A stretch of DNA of 64,000 nucleotides from Azolla caroliniana (lineage: Eukaryota > Polypodiophyta), in assembly GCA_043228905.1 (NCBI GenBank), contig JBHGNT010000021.1, forward strand, positions 11,532,001 to 11,596,000, in the 5' to 3' direction. The position numbers and the translations under genes were made by a program. The notes below the pieces were generated by a model, which did no database searches, was not told the origin of the DNA, and was given only the letters and a program-made list of their open reading frames with translations. This document shows, one piece after another, positions 52,131-62,950 of this stretch; positions within the stretch are counted from its first letter, which is position 1; every line of letters begins with the position of its first letter.

Positions 52131-52408
52131 TGGGTGGGATATGGATGATTGTCCGGTACCGATCCAACAAGTTATACGTAACACGCTAGTTGTGATCAGA
52201 TTGCCCTCTGAACCACTTAATACGTGTTCGATTTTTAATTACATGCATATGATTAATAGTTACAACATAGACGACAACAAGTACACAAAGGAGAAAATAG
52301 GATTAACAACAAAGCACACTTAATCTTGTATTACTTCCGTAAGATTTATACATCGATCCGGATCCTTTTATAAGCATCCAGTAAAGATTACAAAACGGTG
52401 CCTTTGCC
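52131..52408. mobile_element. LTR-like repeat C, copy 3 (truncated)
   Basis: Starts TGGGTGGGATATGGATG after CCTAAAGGGG. Shares GATTAATAGTTA, TTGTATTACTTCCG and GGATCCTTTTATAAGC with copies 1 and 2. Ends near AAAACGGTGCCTTT, where copia integrase resumes. Confidence 0.65.
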
Positions 52409-52640
52409 CAGAACGTCTTGGACAACTTGGCATGTGCTAACATACTTCGGACCATCTCCATGATGGTCCAGTTCATCCTCTGGGCTAGCCCGTTGAGCTC
52501 TGGCGTTTTCGGAACTGTGTACTCGAGCCGGATTCCCTTCAATCGGCAGTACTCCTTGAACTTCTAATGGTATTCACCGCCATTGTTCGCTTGGACTGCT
52601 TTCAGCTTTCGGCCAGTCTCCCTCTCGGTTCTCACTTGGA

Positions 52641-52975
52641 TTTCCTTGAGGACTAGCAATCAAGGAAATCAATCTGTCATGGGGAAGCTGATGGCAATGA
52701 GTAAGAATATCTATTCCACGACAGGTGTTGATTTCCTTGATGTTAACAATGAAGATCAACCCTTTTTATACATGTAGTGAAGCATGATAAGCATGCTCAT
52801 GCCAAGTCTTACATACTATAATATCAAGCATACTAATTCTTGCATGCCAAGTCTTACATACTCAGTCTTATATACCACCACTCTTTATACAAAGGTTTAA
52901 AATATAAAGTTTGTCTAGGAGAAATATATATATACAAGAACCTAAGGCTAAAATTCAAGTCGATGTTCATGTCAC
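52641..52975. other. AT-rich, no gene
   Basis: Direct repeats of GCATGCCAAGTCTTACATACT (partial) at about 52798 and 52842. Nothing else supported. Confidence 0.5.
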
Positions 52976-53145
52976 ACACCCCAGCAAAATGGAGTAGCCA
53001 AAAGAAAGAATTAGCACATACTCGAGGTAGCATGTGCCATGATGCCTGAGAAGCACATGCCGATCTATTGCATCCATGGCCGTCTATCTCATGAACCGGT
53101 GCACCACCAATGGAGTGCATGAGCTAACTACATATGAGCTCTAGC
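52976..53145 (+). pseudogene. Ty1/copia integrase fragment
   Basis: Plus strand HTPQQNGVAKRKN, a stop, HILEVACAMMPEKHMPI, then after a shift AVYLMNRCTTNGVHELT. This is the integrase core end with its conserved PQQNGV block. About 170 bases, isolated. Confidence 0.8.
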
Positions 53146-53819
53146 CGCTAATAAAGATGTTTGCTATCTATAGAATGAATACTTATAAACTTGGAGTTGC
53201 TCAAAACAAAATGATCTTAAATCGAATTTTAACTGAAATGAGAATGTTTTTGGAGATGTTGGTTAAGATTTACACAAGATGTTTTGAGAACATTTTCTGA
53301 GTGGAAGATATGGATAAACATTGCAAGCTCAACTTTACCTTCTGGTCTGTGCGTGATTTACCTTAGGCTAAATTTTATTGGGTAAACTTTGCAGAGTCAA
53401 ACAGTCTTATAGTCTAACATTCTAACAATGTAACAGTCTAAAACTCTTTGGTGATCAAAATCTAAATACAAAAGCAATATACAATGCTGGTAAGAAGAAC
53501 TGTCTTGTGCATTAAACATGGATTCACGACCTTAAACAACATTAGTGTACTACATTCCAATGTGTAATTGACAACCATCCAATGTTATCAAAACATTCGA
53601 AATGCGCAAATGTGTATCTATATTTGAACACCAAAACATTGGTAATGCATGGTCTAGAAGAAAACTTACTATAACAAGAGACAACATTATATACCATTTT
53701 GCCATTGTAACGTATAAAAAAGAGTCCACCAAGAAGGAATTACTCATCCAAATCCTGTGTATAAAAAAGCTATCTTGTTTATTCTCCTAGTCGTTGTTTT
53801 TAGGATTCTCATCCAAATC
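53146..53819. other. AT-rich stretch without transposon signatures
   Basis: No frame over 70 codons and no LTR ends. It may be original intergenic or intronic DNA belonging with the gene-like fragment to its right. Confidence 0.4.
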
Positions 53820-54476
53820 CTATGCATTAGAAATTGCTCCAGATAGGCTGGCAATGGTGGGGTCCTCTAAAAGTTGACCATTGAGCTCAATTGGCTCCCC
53901 AACCAATGGAAGAATCGGCTCACGAGAAACATTTTGAAAACGTTTAGTATCGACGATCTGCTTTGCCCCAACATCCTCATCTTCATCCAGGCATTCCCAC
54001 AACGCTTTGAAAACTTACTTGCTCCTCGTCCTTCTCCAATGCAACAGAATTGAAAAGATTTTCAACGCACATGCTGATGTTGTGCATGTTACATAGTACA
54101 GAAATGACTTGCTTCATAAGAAGTATCGATCAACCTATACCATAATGATCAATTAAAATAAGGCGAACATACCCATGCTAGAGAATAAGTCCAATATTCA
54201 ATCCCCTTTGCTTGAGAACATCTTGATAAGGCACATTATCAGACGTTGGGGCTTTTGGTAAGGATTTACAAGACCACGTTCCATTGTGGTGACATGTCTC
54301 AACTTACGAGTCACTATAGGATAAACAAGCATATTAGAACCCCCCCAACCTCATTCGAAAGCTCCTTTATCCGTTGTTTTCGTATTTCATCGAAATAGCC
54401 AACTATGATGTATTCAATTGCATTGACAAACCGAAATGTCGGTCCTCTATTTACGTTGGTCTTAATCCTGCCAAGT
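53820..54476 (-). pseudogene. Gene-like fragment, possibly exons of a cellular gene
   Basis: The minus strand shows several short readable blocks that are not retroelement-like: FRFVNAIEYIIVGYFDEIRK then QRIKELSNEVGG (about 54445-54345), DNVPYQDVLKQRGLNIGLIL (about 54245-54180), VENLFNSVALEKDEEQ (about 54070-54020) followed at once by a GTAAGT donor-like site, and WECLDEDEDVGAKQIVDTKR through GEPIELNGQLLEDPTIASLS (54002-53823) to a stop. Frames change between blocks, as expected for exons or for decay. I do not recognise the protein. Confidence 0.35.
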
Positions 54477-54496
54477 TAAAATCCAGAAACCATAAT

Positions 54497-54937
54497 TGCC
54501 AGAACCAAGAATAAAAGATAGAGTGATGGAAGAAGGATATAAGAGAACACAAGAAGAAAGGAACGAAATGATTAGACAAGAATGAGTGTATAAGAGAGAA
54601 AGAGAAAGAATATGCAATGAGAGTTAAAGACTGGTGTTGATTCGAATTGATTTGAGAAGACATGTTATGTCTTTATTTATAGGTTCCTATACAATAGCTT
54701 GGAGATTTCTATAATGTTCTAGAATGTTCTTGACCTAGAATATTCTAAGATGTTCTAGGAAATACTAGAACATTCTAGAATGATCCAGATTTTTTACAAT
54801 AATCAATATATTACAAAAGTAGCTTTTATCCTCTGATATGACAATAAGTTATCTTAATGGTTAGGGTTTTCAATTATGGATTACACGATCCTAGGTTTAA
54901 GTCCAAGTGATGCCGTAATGGTCATGTGTTCATGACA
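54497..54937 (-). mobile_element. Chromovirus J 3' LTR, about 441 bp, relative of the 7.5-kb element
   Basis: Plus-strand ends TGCCAGAACC...TTCATGACA; size and layout match the 433-bp LTRs. GA-rich part, GACTGGTGTTGA (shared), TATA box on the minus strand (CCTATAAATAAAG, 54683-54671), heat-shock-type repeats 54717-54780, and tRNA-like A and B boxes (54854-54871; GGTTTAAGTCC 54894-54904). A purine tract follows at 54938-54950. Confidence 0.75.
54717..54780. promoter_or_regulatory. Heat-shock-element cluster in LTR J
   Basis: TTCtaGAAtgTTC (54717-54729), GAAtaTTC (54738-54745) and GAAcaTTCtaGAA (54768-54780), all perfect three- or two-unit arrays, 35-100 bases upstream of the TATA box in element direction. 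Confidence 0.7.
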
Positions 54938-55340
54938 CTATCCCTCCTTCAAGAACAACGAATGGAAGTTGGTCAACATTGTAGGGTTGGGTTTGTTTAG
55001 ATAGTGGCTATGGAAGTCGTCGGCAAGAGCTTGAGCATTACAAACGTTATCGACAAGTTCCCAAGTGTGATCACTTGGAGGATAGCCAAGCCAATCGACA
55101 AGATAATAGAGCTTATTGTGCACAATCTTAGAATCAAGAATAGAAACTACCTTGTATTCAGGGCCGTCATCAAGTTGGATACAAAGCAGAGGTGGCACGA
55201 CACGGTTAGGAATTCAAGAGGTGCAGCAAGGTTGCAAAAGAGAGCTATGAAAGACTGGGTGAAGCCGCATGTGTGCAGGAAGGTTAAGACGAAATGTTGC
55301 ATCATTAATCTGCGATGCGATTACCAAAGGGCCTAAGCGT
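54938..55340 (-). pseudogene. Chromovirus J Pol C-terminus (chromodomain)
   Basis: Minus-strand ORF 55198-54938 (86 aa) carries the chromodomain (DGPEYKVVSILDSKIVHNKL; VDWLGYPPSDHTWELVDNVC), close to the intact element's. The integrase end upstream is readable to about 55340, where another LTR begins. The remainder of the element is missing. Confidence 0.85.
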
Positions 55341-55342
55341 TG

Positions 55343-55600
55343 TGTTGAGAATCGAACTCAACTTCCCCAATGAACTGCTTTCACACTAGCCAATAGACAT
55401 ACTAGGCTAGTTTTGTAAATATTAGAAAGGGTAGTTGCCCTAGACTAGTTGGTATTTAAACCAACCTTTTGTAACTTAGTTACTGTTGGATGTAATTTTA
55501 TTTTTTCACAAATATAGCATCTTGTTCTAAGCTCTCTCTCTCTCTCTCTCTCTCTCGACTTCCTAGAATTGCTTGGGAAGCAAGCGAAAAGATCCAAAAG
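55343..55600 (+). mobile_element. LTR-like sequence K with CT run
   Basis: Starts TGTTGAGAATCGAACTCAAC, has a TATA-like GGTATTTAAACC near 55450 and a (CT)13 run at 55532-55558, the usual copia layout here. The right end and primer site are not recognisable. It truncates chromovirus J. Confidence 0.5.
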
Positions 55601-56240
55601 ACGTATAAAAGCAAAATTTTGTGTTCTGGTTGGATGCAAGATATAGAAAAATGGTTTGGTAGATGGGATGTGAGACACTTGCTTCATGATGCATCATTAG
55701 ATTCCTTTGTAAATAAGGCCTTTTTGCAATGCGAATGTATCATAACATGGGACAAATGTGGAGGCTCACGCTTCACACATTATACTACACATGTTGCACC
55801 TAACTACAAAACCATATTCTTTGCGGAACGGGGAAATCGTACACATCGATACATGTTAGAGCCCATACCGTTATTTGCCATTTGAACCATTTCTTCCATG
55901 CGACTAAGCTCACATGCATTGCGATGTGAGACATAGCGTTAGGGCACAAATGATGAGAGTGGTTATCTATGCACCCTTTTCCCTAAACAAGTTCGCGAGT
56001 CTGAGTATCACACTTTGATACAAAGCTCTGCCTTTAATCATATTCGACCATGCTTTCCACATCTCTTTGATCGAGCCCAATCCTTGCATGAATTCCTCTC
56101 ACAACCACAATGTGCACTCTCGATTGCAACATTCATTGGTAAAGTTCTTGAACATCGAGAGTCACTACTCACTTTCACATGTATCACGTGAAATGTAATA
56201 TTTTTGGTCTCATAGGTCATATTTGACCTCCGAAGACGAC
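55601..56240. other. Unassigned stretch with a short plus ORF
   Basis: ORF 55619-55885 (88 aa; MCSGWMQDIEKWFGRWDVRH, GNRTHRYMLEPIPLFAI) is not recognised. The rest has no long frame. Not obviously retroelement; the right part should include the start of the copia A LTR. Confidence 0.3.
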
Positions 56241-56246
56241 AATATA

Positions 56247-56248
56247 GT

Positions 56249-56282
<34 letters not shown>
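56247..56282. repeat. (CTAT)n microsatellite
   Basis: About nine CTAT units followed by CTCTCT, just upstream of the LTR end and primer site of copia A. Confidence 0.95.
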
Positions 56283-56364
56283 CTCTGTGCTTGTCTTACG
56301 TACACTTACACACATACAATCTATCTCCATTGCACATCATCTCCTACACTCACATTTTCTTACA

Positions 56365-56711
56365 TGGTATTAAGGTGCGTGGTTTTCTGATCGAGCTTAT
56401 TCAACTGTGTTGTCCTACACACCGATGATCAATAGAACCTATTCAACAACAGAGAAGAAATCGACACCATGAATACTCAGATGGGAAGTGCTCTTCCTCT
56501 GGAAAAGCTCGATAGAACAAACTTCGCATCCTACAAATACAAGATGCATCAGTACCTTGTCGAACAAGGTTATTGGACTTATATTGAGGGAGCTCACGAA
56601 ATGCAACCCAACCCGACACACGTCGACTACCCAGCCTGTTGAGCAGGCCGCAAGTCATGTGTTGTATTGCCTCGCATCATGCGTTCATGATCATATGCTC
56701 GGCTACATTCG
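56365..56711 (+). pseudogene. Copia A primer site and gag, 5' part
   Basis: The LTR ends TTACA at 56364, followed by TGGTATTAAGGTGC (primer site). Gag starts at 56469 (MNTQMGSALPLEKLDRTNFA), continues KMHQYLVEQGYWTYIEGAHE and PTHVDYPA, then a stop and shift, and DHMLGYI at 56690. Same family as the minus-strand gag at 1029-1379. Interrupted at 56712 by copia G; resumes at 61188. Confidence 0.85.
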
Positions 56712-57221
56712 TGTCAGGAATAGTGCAGAATACTGCTCGGCCATGACCGAGTCTTGAATTACTTCGATAAGAGTGCAACACAGGAATGGAATAGACGTAC
56801 ACACAAAAGAGAGTACCTAGGATGTTTATGTGGAAAACCCTAAATGGGAAAAACCACGGGAGCCCACAAACTCCAACTATCACTATGAAGAAAAGAGGGT
56901 ACAATCAGAAACTTGGAGGCAATGATCCCGAGCTCTATTTCCTCACCAACCGGCAGTTACAACAGAGTATTTCTCTATATCTCACTCTCTCTCTCAGTCG
57001 CTCTCGCTCTGTACAACAATATATAACAACAATAATAACAACACACACACAAAGTGATTGCCCTAAGTCATATTTATACGTATATGAACTTAGGGCTATT
57101 TACAAATATAGCCTCAATAGGCTTGCTCAAGACATATTTACGAATATGTCTCTCTTCCAGTTCTCACCGCGTCCTCTTCATTCATCATCGGGTCCCATCC
57201 GGAGAGTCCGATTTCCCAACA

Positions 57222-58571
57222 ATCTCCCCCTTCACTCCGGCATCGGATGTCTTGTCAGCCCGATCTGCTTTCGGCACACGGCTAGCTTGTCGGTTGTCAA
57301 CACCTTGGTCAGCATATCCGACCCGTTCTCCTCCGTGTGGATCTTCGTCGGCACGAACTCTTGTTTTTTTACTTTCTCTGGGATCCAGTGGTACCTCCAC
57401 TGGATATGTTTCATCCGGGAATGGTAGGCCGCATTCTTTGCAAGGTGGATGGTGCTTTGACTATCACAGTAGAGCCGGTATTCCTCCTGTTGGATCCCTA
57501 GCTCTCCGATGAAGTCCTTCATCTAGATTATCTCCTTGTCGGCTTCTACAGTTGCCATGTACTCCTCCTTCATGGTTGACAATGCAACCGTCTTCTGCAG
57601 CCTCAATTGCCACGAAACAACTCCCCCTGCATAAGTCATGACATATCCGGATATAGACCAGCTAGTATCTGCATCAGCTAACATATCCGAATCCGTGAAA
57701 CCATTGAGTTGGGGTTTTCTAGAGCCAAACCGGAGGAGGCACATACTCGACGTGCCTTTCAGATACCAGAGTATCCACTTGACCGCATTCTAGTGCTCTC
57801 TTCCGGGATTGCTCATGAACCGGTTCACCATTCCGACTGCTTATCCGATATCCGGTCGGGTACACACCATCGCATACATCAAGTTCCCGACGACAGAGGC
57901 ATATGGTATCTTTATCATATCCGTCTTCTCCGCCTTTGTCCTCTGGCTTTGTTTTCCGAATAGCTTGCAGTTTGCCGAAAGTGTCGATCCGACCGGTTTC
58001 GCCTCCGACATGTTTAACCGTTGAAGCACCTTTGTCACATACTTTTCCTGTGACAACCACAACAGCTTCTTCGACCAGTCTTGGATGATGTGTATTCCTA
58101 ATATTTGTCTTGTTGGCCCCAAGTCTTTCATTGTGAAGGTTCGGTTGAGAGCCTTCTTCAGCATCCGAATCTTGCCTTGGTCTCGTCCAACGATCAACAT
58201 ATCATCCACATATAGGAGTATAAGGAAACCTCCTCCATCAAATTTCTTCACAAACACGCAGTGATCGGCCTGCGTCTTGTGGTACCCTTGGTCATTCATG
58301 AAGGAGTCAAACTTCCGATACCATTGCCGGGGAGCTTGCTTCAGTCCGTATAGGCTCTTCTTCAGCCGGCACACCAGGTGCCCCTTCTCTTTCCTCTCAA
58401 ATCCTTCCAGTTGATGCATGTAGAATGTCGTCCTGACGTCCAGTTGCTCTACCTCAAGGTCCATGCTTGCCACTATGCCCAATACCGTCCGAATGGATGT
58501 CATCTTTACTACTGGGGCAAAGATCTCATCGAAGACCACTCCTTTCTTTTGCTGGAAGCCCTTCACCGCGA
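57222..58571 (-). pseudogene. Copia G RT and RNase H
   Basis: The RT is open for 241 codons (58566-57841): [40 protein letters not shown], catalytic LLYVDDMLIVGRDQ, MKDLGPTRQILGIHII, ending at a stop just before the RNase H bridge. RNase H continues at 57744-57523 and 57522-57232 (YCDSQSTIHLAKNAAYHSRM; SDMLTKVLTTDKL). The YVDD is intact. Confidence 0.87.
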
Positions 58572-59870
58572 TTCAGGCCTTATACCTGGGTGGATTTCCG
58601 GCATCTCCTAGTTTCAACTTGTACACCCACTTGTTCCGGAGTGCTCTCTTCCCTTTCGACAACTTTGTCAGTTCATATGTGTGGTTCTCATGCAGGGAAT
58701 CCATCTCATCCTGCATGGCACTCAACCACTTGCGGTTGTGGGTGTCTCGCTTTGCTTTTTCGAAGCTTTCCGGCTCCCCCTCATCGGTTAGCAACACATG
58801 CTTTGCATTCGGAAATCTCCGGGGGGGCTCTTCTCTCTCGAAGAGGATATCTCCATCCTTGGTTTCTAACTGTCGGTTCCTCCGTTTGTTCCTCATCCGA
58901 ATCTGATTCGGGATCTTGTCTGGGTCCGGTGTCTTCTTCTTCTTCTTTGGTTGGTTCGGTTTCTTGTCCATATCCGGCCGGTTTGTCGAGTGTCATCCGG
59001 TTACCAGCTACCGTCCCATTTTCAAACGGGTAAGTCCTTGTGTCCTCAAACCGGTTTTCATTGAATGATCCAGAGTTCTTCTTCTCCGACTCCTAGTCGG
59101 CAATGGTCTTGTCTTCCATGAAGACTATGTCCCGACTCCGGAACACCTTCTTGTCGACTAGATCCCACAACTGGTAACCGAACTCATCATCGCCGTATCC
59201 AAAGAATATGCATGGCATGGACTTCAGATCCAGCTTTGCTCTCTTGTCCTTTGCAACATGCACATATGCGAGAAACCCGAACACCTTCAGATGCTTTCTA
59301 AGGTGAGTCTCCTTCCAAGGGTGCTGAGGGTGATCTATTTATCACATAGGTCGCCGTCGTAAGTGCCTCAGCCCAAAACATCTTGGATAACTTTCCATGT
59401 GCTAGTATGCTCCAGACTCTCTCCATTATGGTCCAGTTCATCCTTTCGGCCAGCCTGTTTAGTTCTGGCGTCTTCGGCACAATAAACTTGAGCCAGATTC
59501 CCTTCAATCGACAGTACTCCTCAAACTGCCCCCGATATTCTCCTCCGTTATCTGCTCGAATTGCCTTCAGCTTCTGGCCAGTTTCTCTTTCTACTCTCGC
59601 GTGGAGCTCCTTGAAGACGGATAGCACCTGATCCTTCGTCTTCAATGGTGAGACCCACAGCTTCCGGTTGTGGTCATCTATGAACGTCACAAAGTACTAC
59701 GATCCGATATGTGACTTCATGTCCACTTGACACACATCGGTATGCACCAGCTCCGGTGGTGCATTCGGTCTCATCGGTGGTCTTGACCGGACATCCTTCA
59801 GCATCAATTTGCATCCGGTTGATGTCGTCAACAACACATCTCATATGCCGATAATTCGGCATGTACCTTC
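58572..59870 (-). pseudogene. Copia G linker and integrase
   Basis: Right to left: integrase core at 59690-59298 (MTFIDDHNRKLWVSPLKTKD; IRADNGGEYRGQFEEYCRLK; ELNRLAERMNWTIMERVWSI; YVINRSPSAPLEGD), C-terminal part 59284-59093 (FGFLAYVHVAKDKRAKLDLK; FFGYGDDEFGYQLWD), acidic linker and RT start at 58996-58573 (GEPESFEKAKRDTHNRKWLS). The second catalytic Asp (ADNGGEY) is kept. Stops separate the blocks. Confidence 0.85.
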
Positions 59871-60884
59871 ATTCTCCATCCGGATACAACCATGATCATC
59901 GGCTGTGTAGGATGAGAAGCATTTCCGATCCGGTGTCAAGTGGAACGACGCTTCAGAATCGACAACCCATGTTGTGTCGTCACCAACAAGGTTTAACTCA
60001 TTCTCTTCGGTAATGAGCATTAGTTCTTCTTCATTGTCGCGATTGCTGATGATCCCTTCCGATCTGGGCCTCTCCGATCCGAACCGTTTTGATCGGAACT
60101 CTTCTTCAAATCAGTAGTGCCAGTTTCTTTCTCCTTCCGGAAATGCCGACAGTTCTTCTAGAAGTGTCTCGGCTTCCCACAATAGAAGCACGTGGGACTC
60201 CCCCTTGATTTCGATCTCGTCCCCGATTTTTCCTGGTTTTGGGGACTCCGATAGCGGCCTCGTCTCCAGTTGTGGTCATCTTTCGTGACCAGGGCCTTCG
60301 GATCGGTTCCGGACTCCCGGTCCTTTTGGTGAGCTTCTTCATCTAGTAAGCTTGATTTTACTCTTGCTAGGGACAAATGTTTTCCTTCCGGCCTGGCGTT
60401 GCCTAACGTGACAACTAACGAATGTCTCCCAGCTATCCGGGAGGGAACCGAGCAGGAGCAATGTGAGTACCTCATCAGTGTGAGGTACTTCCAACGAGGT
60501 TGCTGGATGTATCAGCCCCTAGAAGGCATTCATGTGCTCTGCCATACTGGAGCCGTCCTGGTACCGGAGCCTCACTAGCTTCCGGAATACTAAAACCCGA
60601 TTAACCACATTCTTGTTCTGGAACATGATGTCGATCTTCTCCCAAAGTTCATGAGCCTTGCTCTCTTCATTGAAGTTGTTGTACATGCTCATGTTGATGA
60701 AGCACCGGATGTATGCCGTCAGCATCACCTCCCACACTTCGGCATCGATCTTATCTGGTCTCTTGTCCCCAAACTGAATTGGCAACCAAAGATCTTTAAT
60801 CACCAATATATCCCTCATCTTCAACTTCCACACTGAGTAGTTGGAGCCGGTGAGCTTGAACATGCCGCCGAACGATTCTTCCAT
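59871..60884 (-). pseudogene. Copia G gag and protease
   Basis: Gag at 60884-60519 (MEESFGGMFKLTGSNYSVWK; LWEKIDIMFQNKNVVNRVLV), frameshifted to 60475-60158, with the start of a zinc knuckle (PTCFYCGKPRHF). The protease region near 59975-59950 reads WVVDSEASF: the catalytic triplet is D-S-E instead of D-S-G. The Gag is of the same LTGSNY type as copia D. Confidence 0.83.
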
Positions 60885-60898
60885 TTCATGTGTTGTTC

Positions 60899-60910
60899 GC
60901 TCTGATACCA
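60899..60910 (-). promoter_or_regulatory. Primer-binding site, initiator tRNA-Met
   Basis: Minus strand TGGTATCAGAGC, three bases from the LTR start at 60914. Confidence 0.92.
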
Positions 60911-60913
60911 GTT

Positions 60914-61187
60914 TGTCAAGAATAGCGCGGAATACTGCTCGGCCACCATCGAGTCTTCAATTACTTCGATAAGAGTGCAAGACAGGAATGGAATAGACGT
61001 AAACACAAAAAAGAGTACACAGGATGTTGACGTGGAAAACCCTAAATGGGAAAAACCATAGGAGCCCATAGATTCTAACTATCACTATGAAGAAAAGAGG
61101 GTACAATCAGAGACTTGGACGCAACGACCTCGAGCTCTGTTTCTTTGCCAACCGGCGGTTACAACAGAGTATTTCTCTGTATCTTAC
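60914..61187 (-). mobile_element. Copia G 5' LTR, truncated
   Basis: Starts TGTCAAGAATAGC. Homologous to the first part of 56712-57221; breaks off after TATCTTACAAAG, where copia A gag resumes. Confidence 0.8.
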
Positions 61188-61654
61188 AAAGTTTGGGCCA
61201 ACCTCAAGAAAATCTTCGCAGCCAACATTGTGGCCGTGTTGGCTGTGAAGATTTTCTTGTCATCATTGACAATGATGAAATGGTGCAAATATGCCTCAGC
61301 GAATTAGCACCATGATTCAACATGATTAGATTGGTCATTCTCGCAAGGGAGAATCCTCCTTTCTTTTTCAACCTTCAGTCGAAACTATCGATGGAAGAAA
61401 ATGATGCCCAACAAAGGAGCAATGCACCTGATGGTCAGATACTCTACTCCCAGTCCAATGATGAATGAGGATTTTGTTGAGGAAACAGAGGCCGATAGGG
61501 TCAGTCGTCCCGAGAACGCAATTCCCATCATTGGCACGAGGCCATAAACACTCCTAGGGAATTCGATAGAAGGGGGAGCCATCCTACCGGACCAAGCCAC
61601 CAAAACAGCTCAATTGAATGCAGGTATTGTGAAAAAGTCGGCCAATACAAAGAG
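61188..61654 (+). pseudogene. Copia A gag, 3' part
   Basis: WANLKKIFAANI, then a broken frame with IDNDEMVQICLSELAP and a zinc-knuckle start near 61620 (CRYCEKVGQYKEC, His replaced by Gln). Continues the gag of 56469-56711. Cut at 61655 by an LTR. Confidence 0.75.
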
Positions 61655-62109
61655 TGTTAGAGTTATGATCTAACGTAAGCATATGATAATGATAAAACAT
61701 ATATGAAATAAGAAAGGAGAAAGAGAAAGAAGGGAGCTGATCCACCCAACCACCCTCGAGCGAAGGGATCGAGACGGACTTGAGCGTTGATCGATATCCC
61801 ATACCACCGCCGTGGCGTCGAGTTATACCTGGTGTTGGCGCGCTCGCTACAAGAGTTCACCCACCTCAAGAACAGAATCTCGACATAGTCAAGAGATGAT
61901 AAAATGAGGGTAGCTAGGCCTCATATTTATAGCGAAACCCAAGGCCCCCAGGCAAGTTCACACTTGGCCTAATGGGTTGTCTCAATCCCAAGGATTAAAA
62001 GTAATCCTCCCCTTCTTTACACTCTCGTTTAACCCTCACACTTATCCACATGTATAGAATACTACGTTAAATTCTCACCACGGGATATTATATAGTTATG
62101 CCCATAACA
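61655..62109 (-). mobile_element. Chromovirus H 3' LTR, 455 bp
   Basis: Plus-strand ends TGTTAGAGTTATG...CCCATAACA; a purine tract on the minus strand (AGAGAGGGGGGCAG) at 62110-62123. Contains a TATA-like minus-strand box near 61935. Confidence 0.82.
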
Positions 62110-62123
62110 TACTGCCCCCCTCT

Positions 62124-62950
62124 CTAAAACATTGCACTCTTGCACTGGAAAGTTAGGGAAGTTAGTTCTAAGAGTATTTTTGCATTCCCATGTGGCATCT
62201 TTGATAGATTTATCCATCCATTTAATTTTAAATTCACGGATTATTTTAGTACGTAGATTTTTTGTTATAACATCGAGAATTCTTTCTGGTACATGTCGTT
62301 TAGAAGATAATTCTTCAGAAGTAACTAGAGTTTCAGTTGTAACTATATTGTCGCAAGAACCTAAAAGTTCTTTTAGATGACTTACATGAAAAATGGGATG
62401 AATTTCAACGCCATCGGGAAGAGCGAGACGATAGGCTAATGAACCAATGCGTTTGAGGACTTGAAAAGGTTCACAAAACCATGGGGCTAACTTCGCGCAC
62501 TTACCCGTACACAATGTCTTAGAATTGTGAGGTACACGTAAAAATACCTTCTGTCCAGGGTTGCATACACAAGGTTACCTATTATGATTGATGTAAAAAC
62601 GCGCTCTATCTTGAGCTATTTCTATATTACCTCGTGCAATATACAACATACCTTGCATATCCCGAAGAAGGTTTTGCGTACTTCGCAACTCAACATGATG
62701 AATATTAACATCAATTGGGGCACGTGGCTGAAAAACCATACATCAACATAAAACGACTATATCCCGTTGACGTATGCTTGGAGCTATTATAACCAAACTC
62801 CAAAATTGGGAGATAACGTTCCCATTTTGCTGGTTTTGCACTAACGTATGCTCGAAGCATGTGCTCAATAATTTGATTTACTCGTTGTGTCTATCCATTG
62901 GATTGAGGATGATCCGTTGAGCAGATGCTAAACGTTGTCGTGATGTGGTG
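62124..62950 (-). pseudogene. Chromovirus H integrase and chromodomain
   Basis: Minus-strand ORF 62514-62062 (150 aa): GPFQV-like start (LAPWFCEPFQVLKRIGSLAY), LPDGVEIHPIFHVSHLKELL, then the chromodomain (IREFKIKWMDKSIKDATWEC). The core end is upstream in broken frames (DHPQSNG; QIIEHMLRAYVSAKPAKWER; PILEFGYNSSKHTSTGYS). This wording fits the standard plant chromovirus clades, unlike the 7.5-kb element. Cut at about 62950. Confidence 0.83.

Larger units (their letters stand above)
51406..52640 (-). pseudogene. Copia (F/G-like) RT start, linker, integrase: right half of split element
   Basis: It continues the minus-strand copia of 43481-44354. From left to right on the plus strand: RT with the CTTGTGGTACCC join, LYGLKQA-type region near 51460, RT start at 51700-51880, a proline-rich linker carrying G26 (51936-51961), linker ORF at 52170-51982 (EPTEEQMEPVERGQSAERG), then repeat C (52131-52408) inserted, then integrase at 52542-52410 (GIRLEYTVPKTPELNGLAQR; LAHAKLSKTFWAKA) to about 52640. 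Confidence 0.8.
56712..61187 (-). mobile_element. Copia element G, nearly full length, minus strand
   Basis: 3' LTR 56712-57221 (TGTCAGGAAT...CCCAACA), purine tract 57222-57235, then RNase H, RT, integrase, protease, gag, primer site 60899-60910 and a 5' LTR truncated to 60914-61187. The LTRs share the block AATACTGCTCGGCCA and GTGGAAAACCCTAAATGGG. It lies inside copia A gag. Coding is broken in many places. Confidence 0.88.

Noticed and set aside
56712-61187. Copia G as an intact, active element
   Set aside because: Protease D-S-E, frame breaks in gag and integrase, and a truncated 5' LTR.
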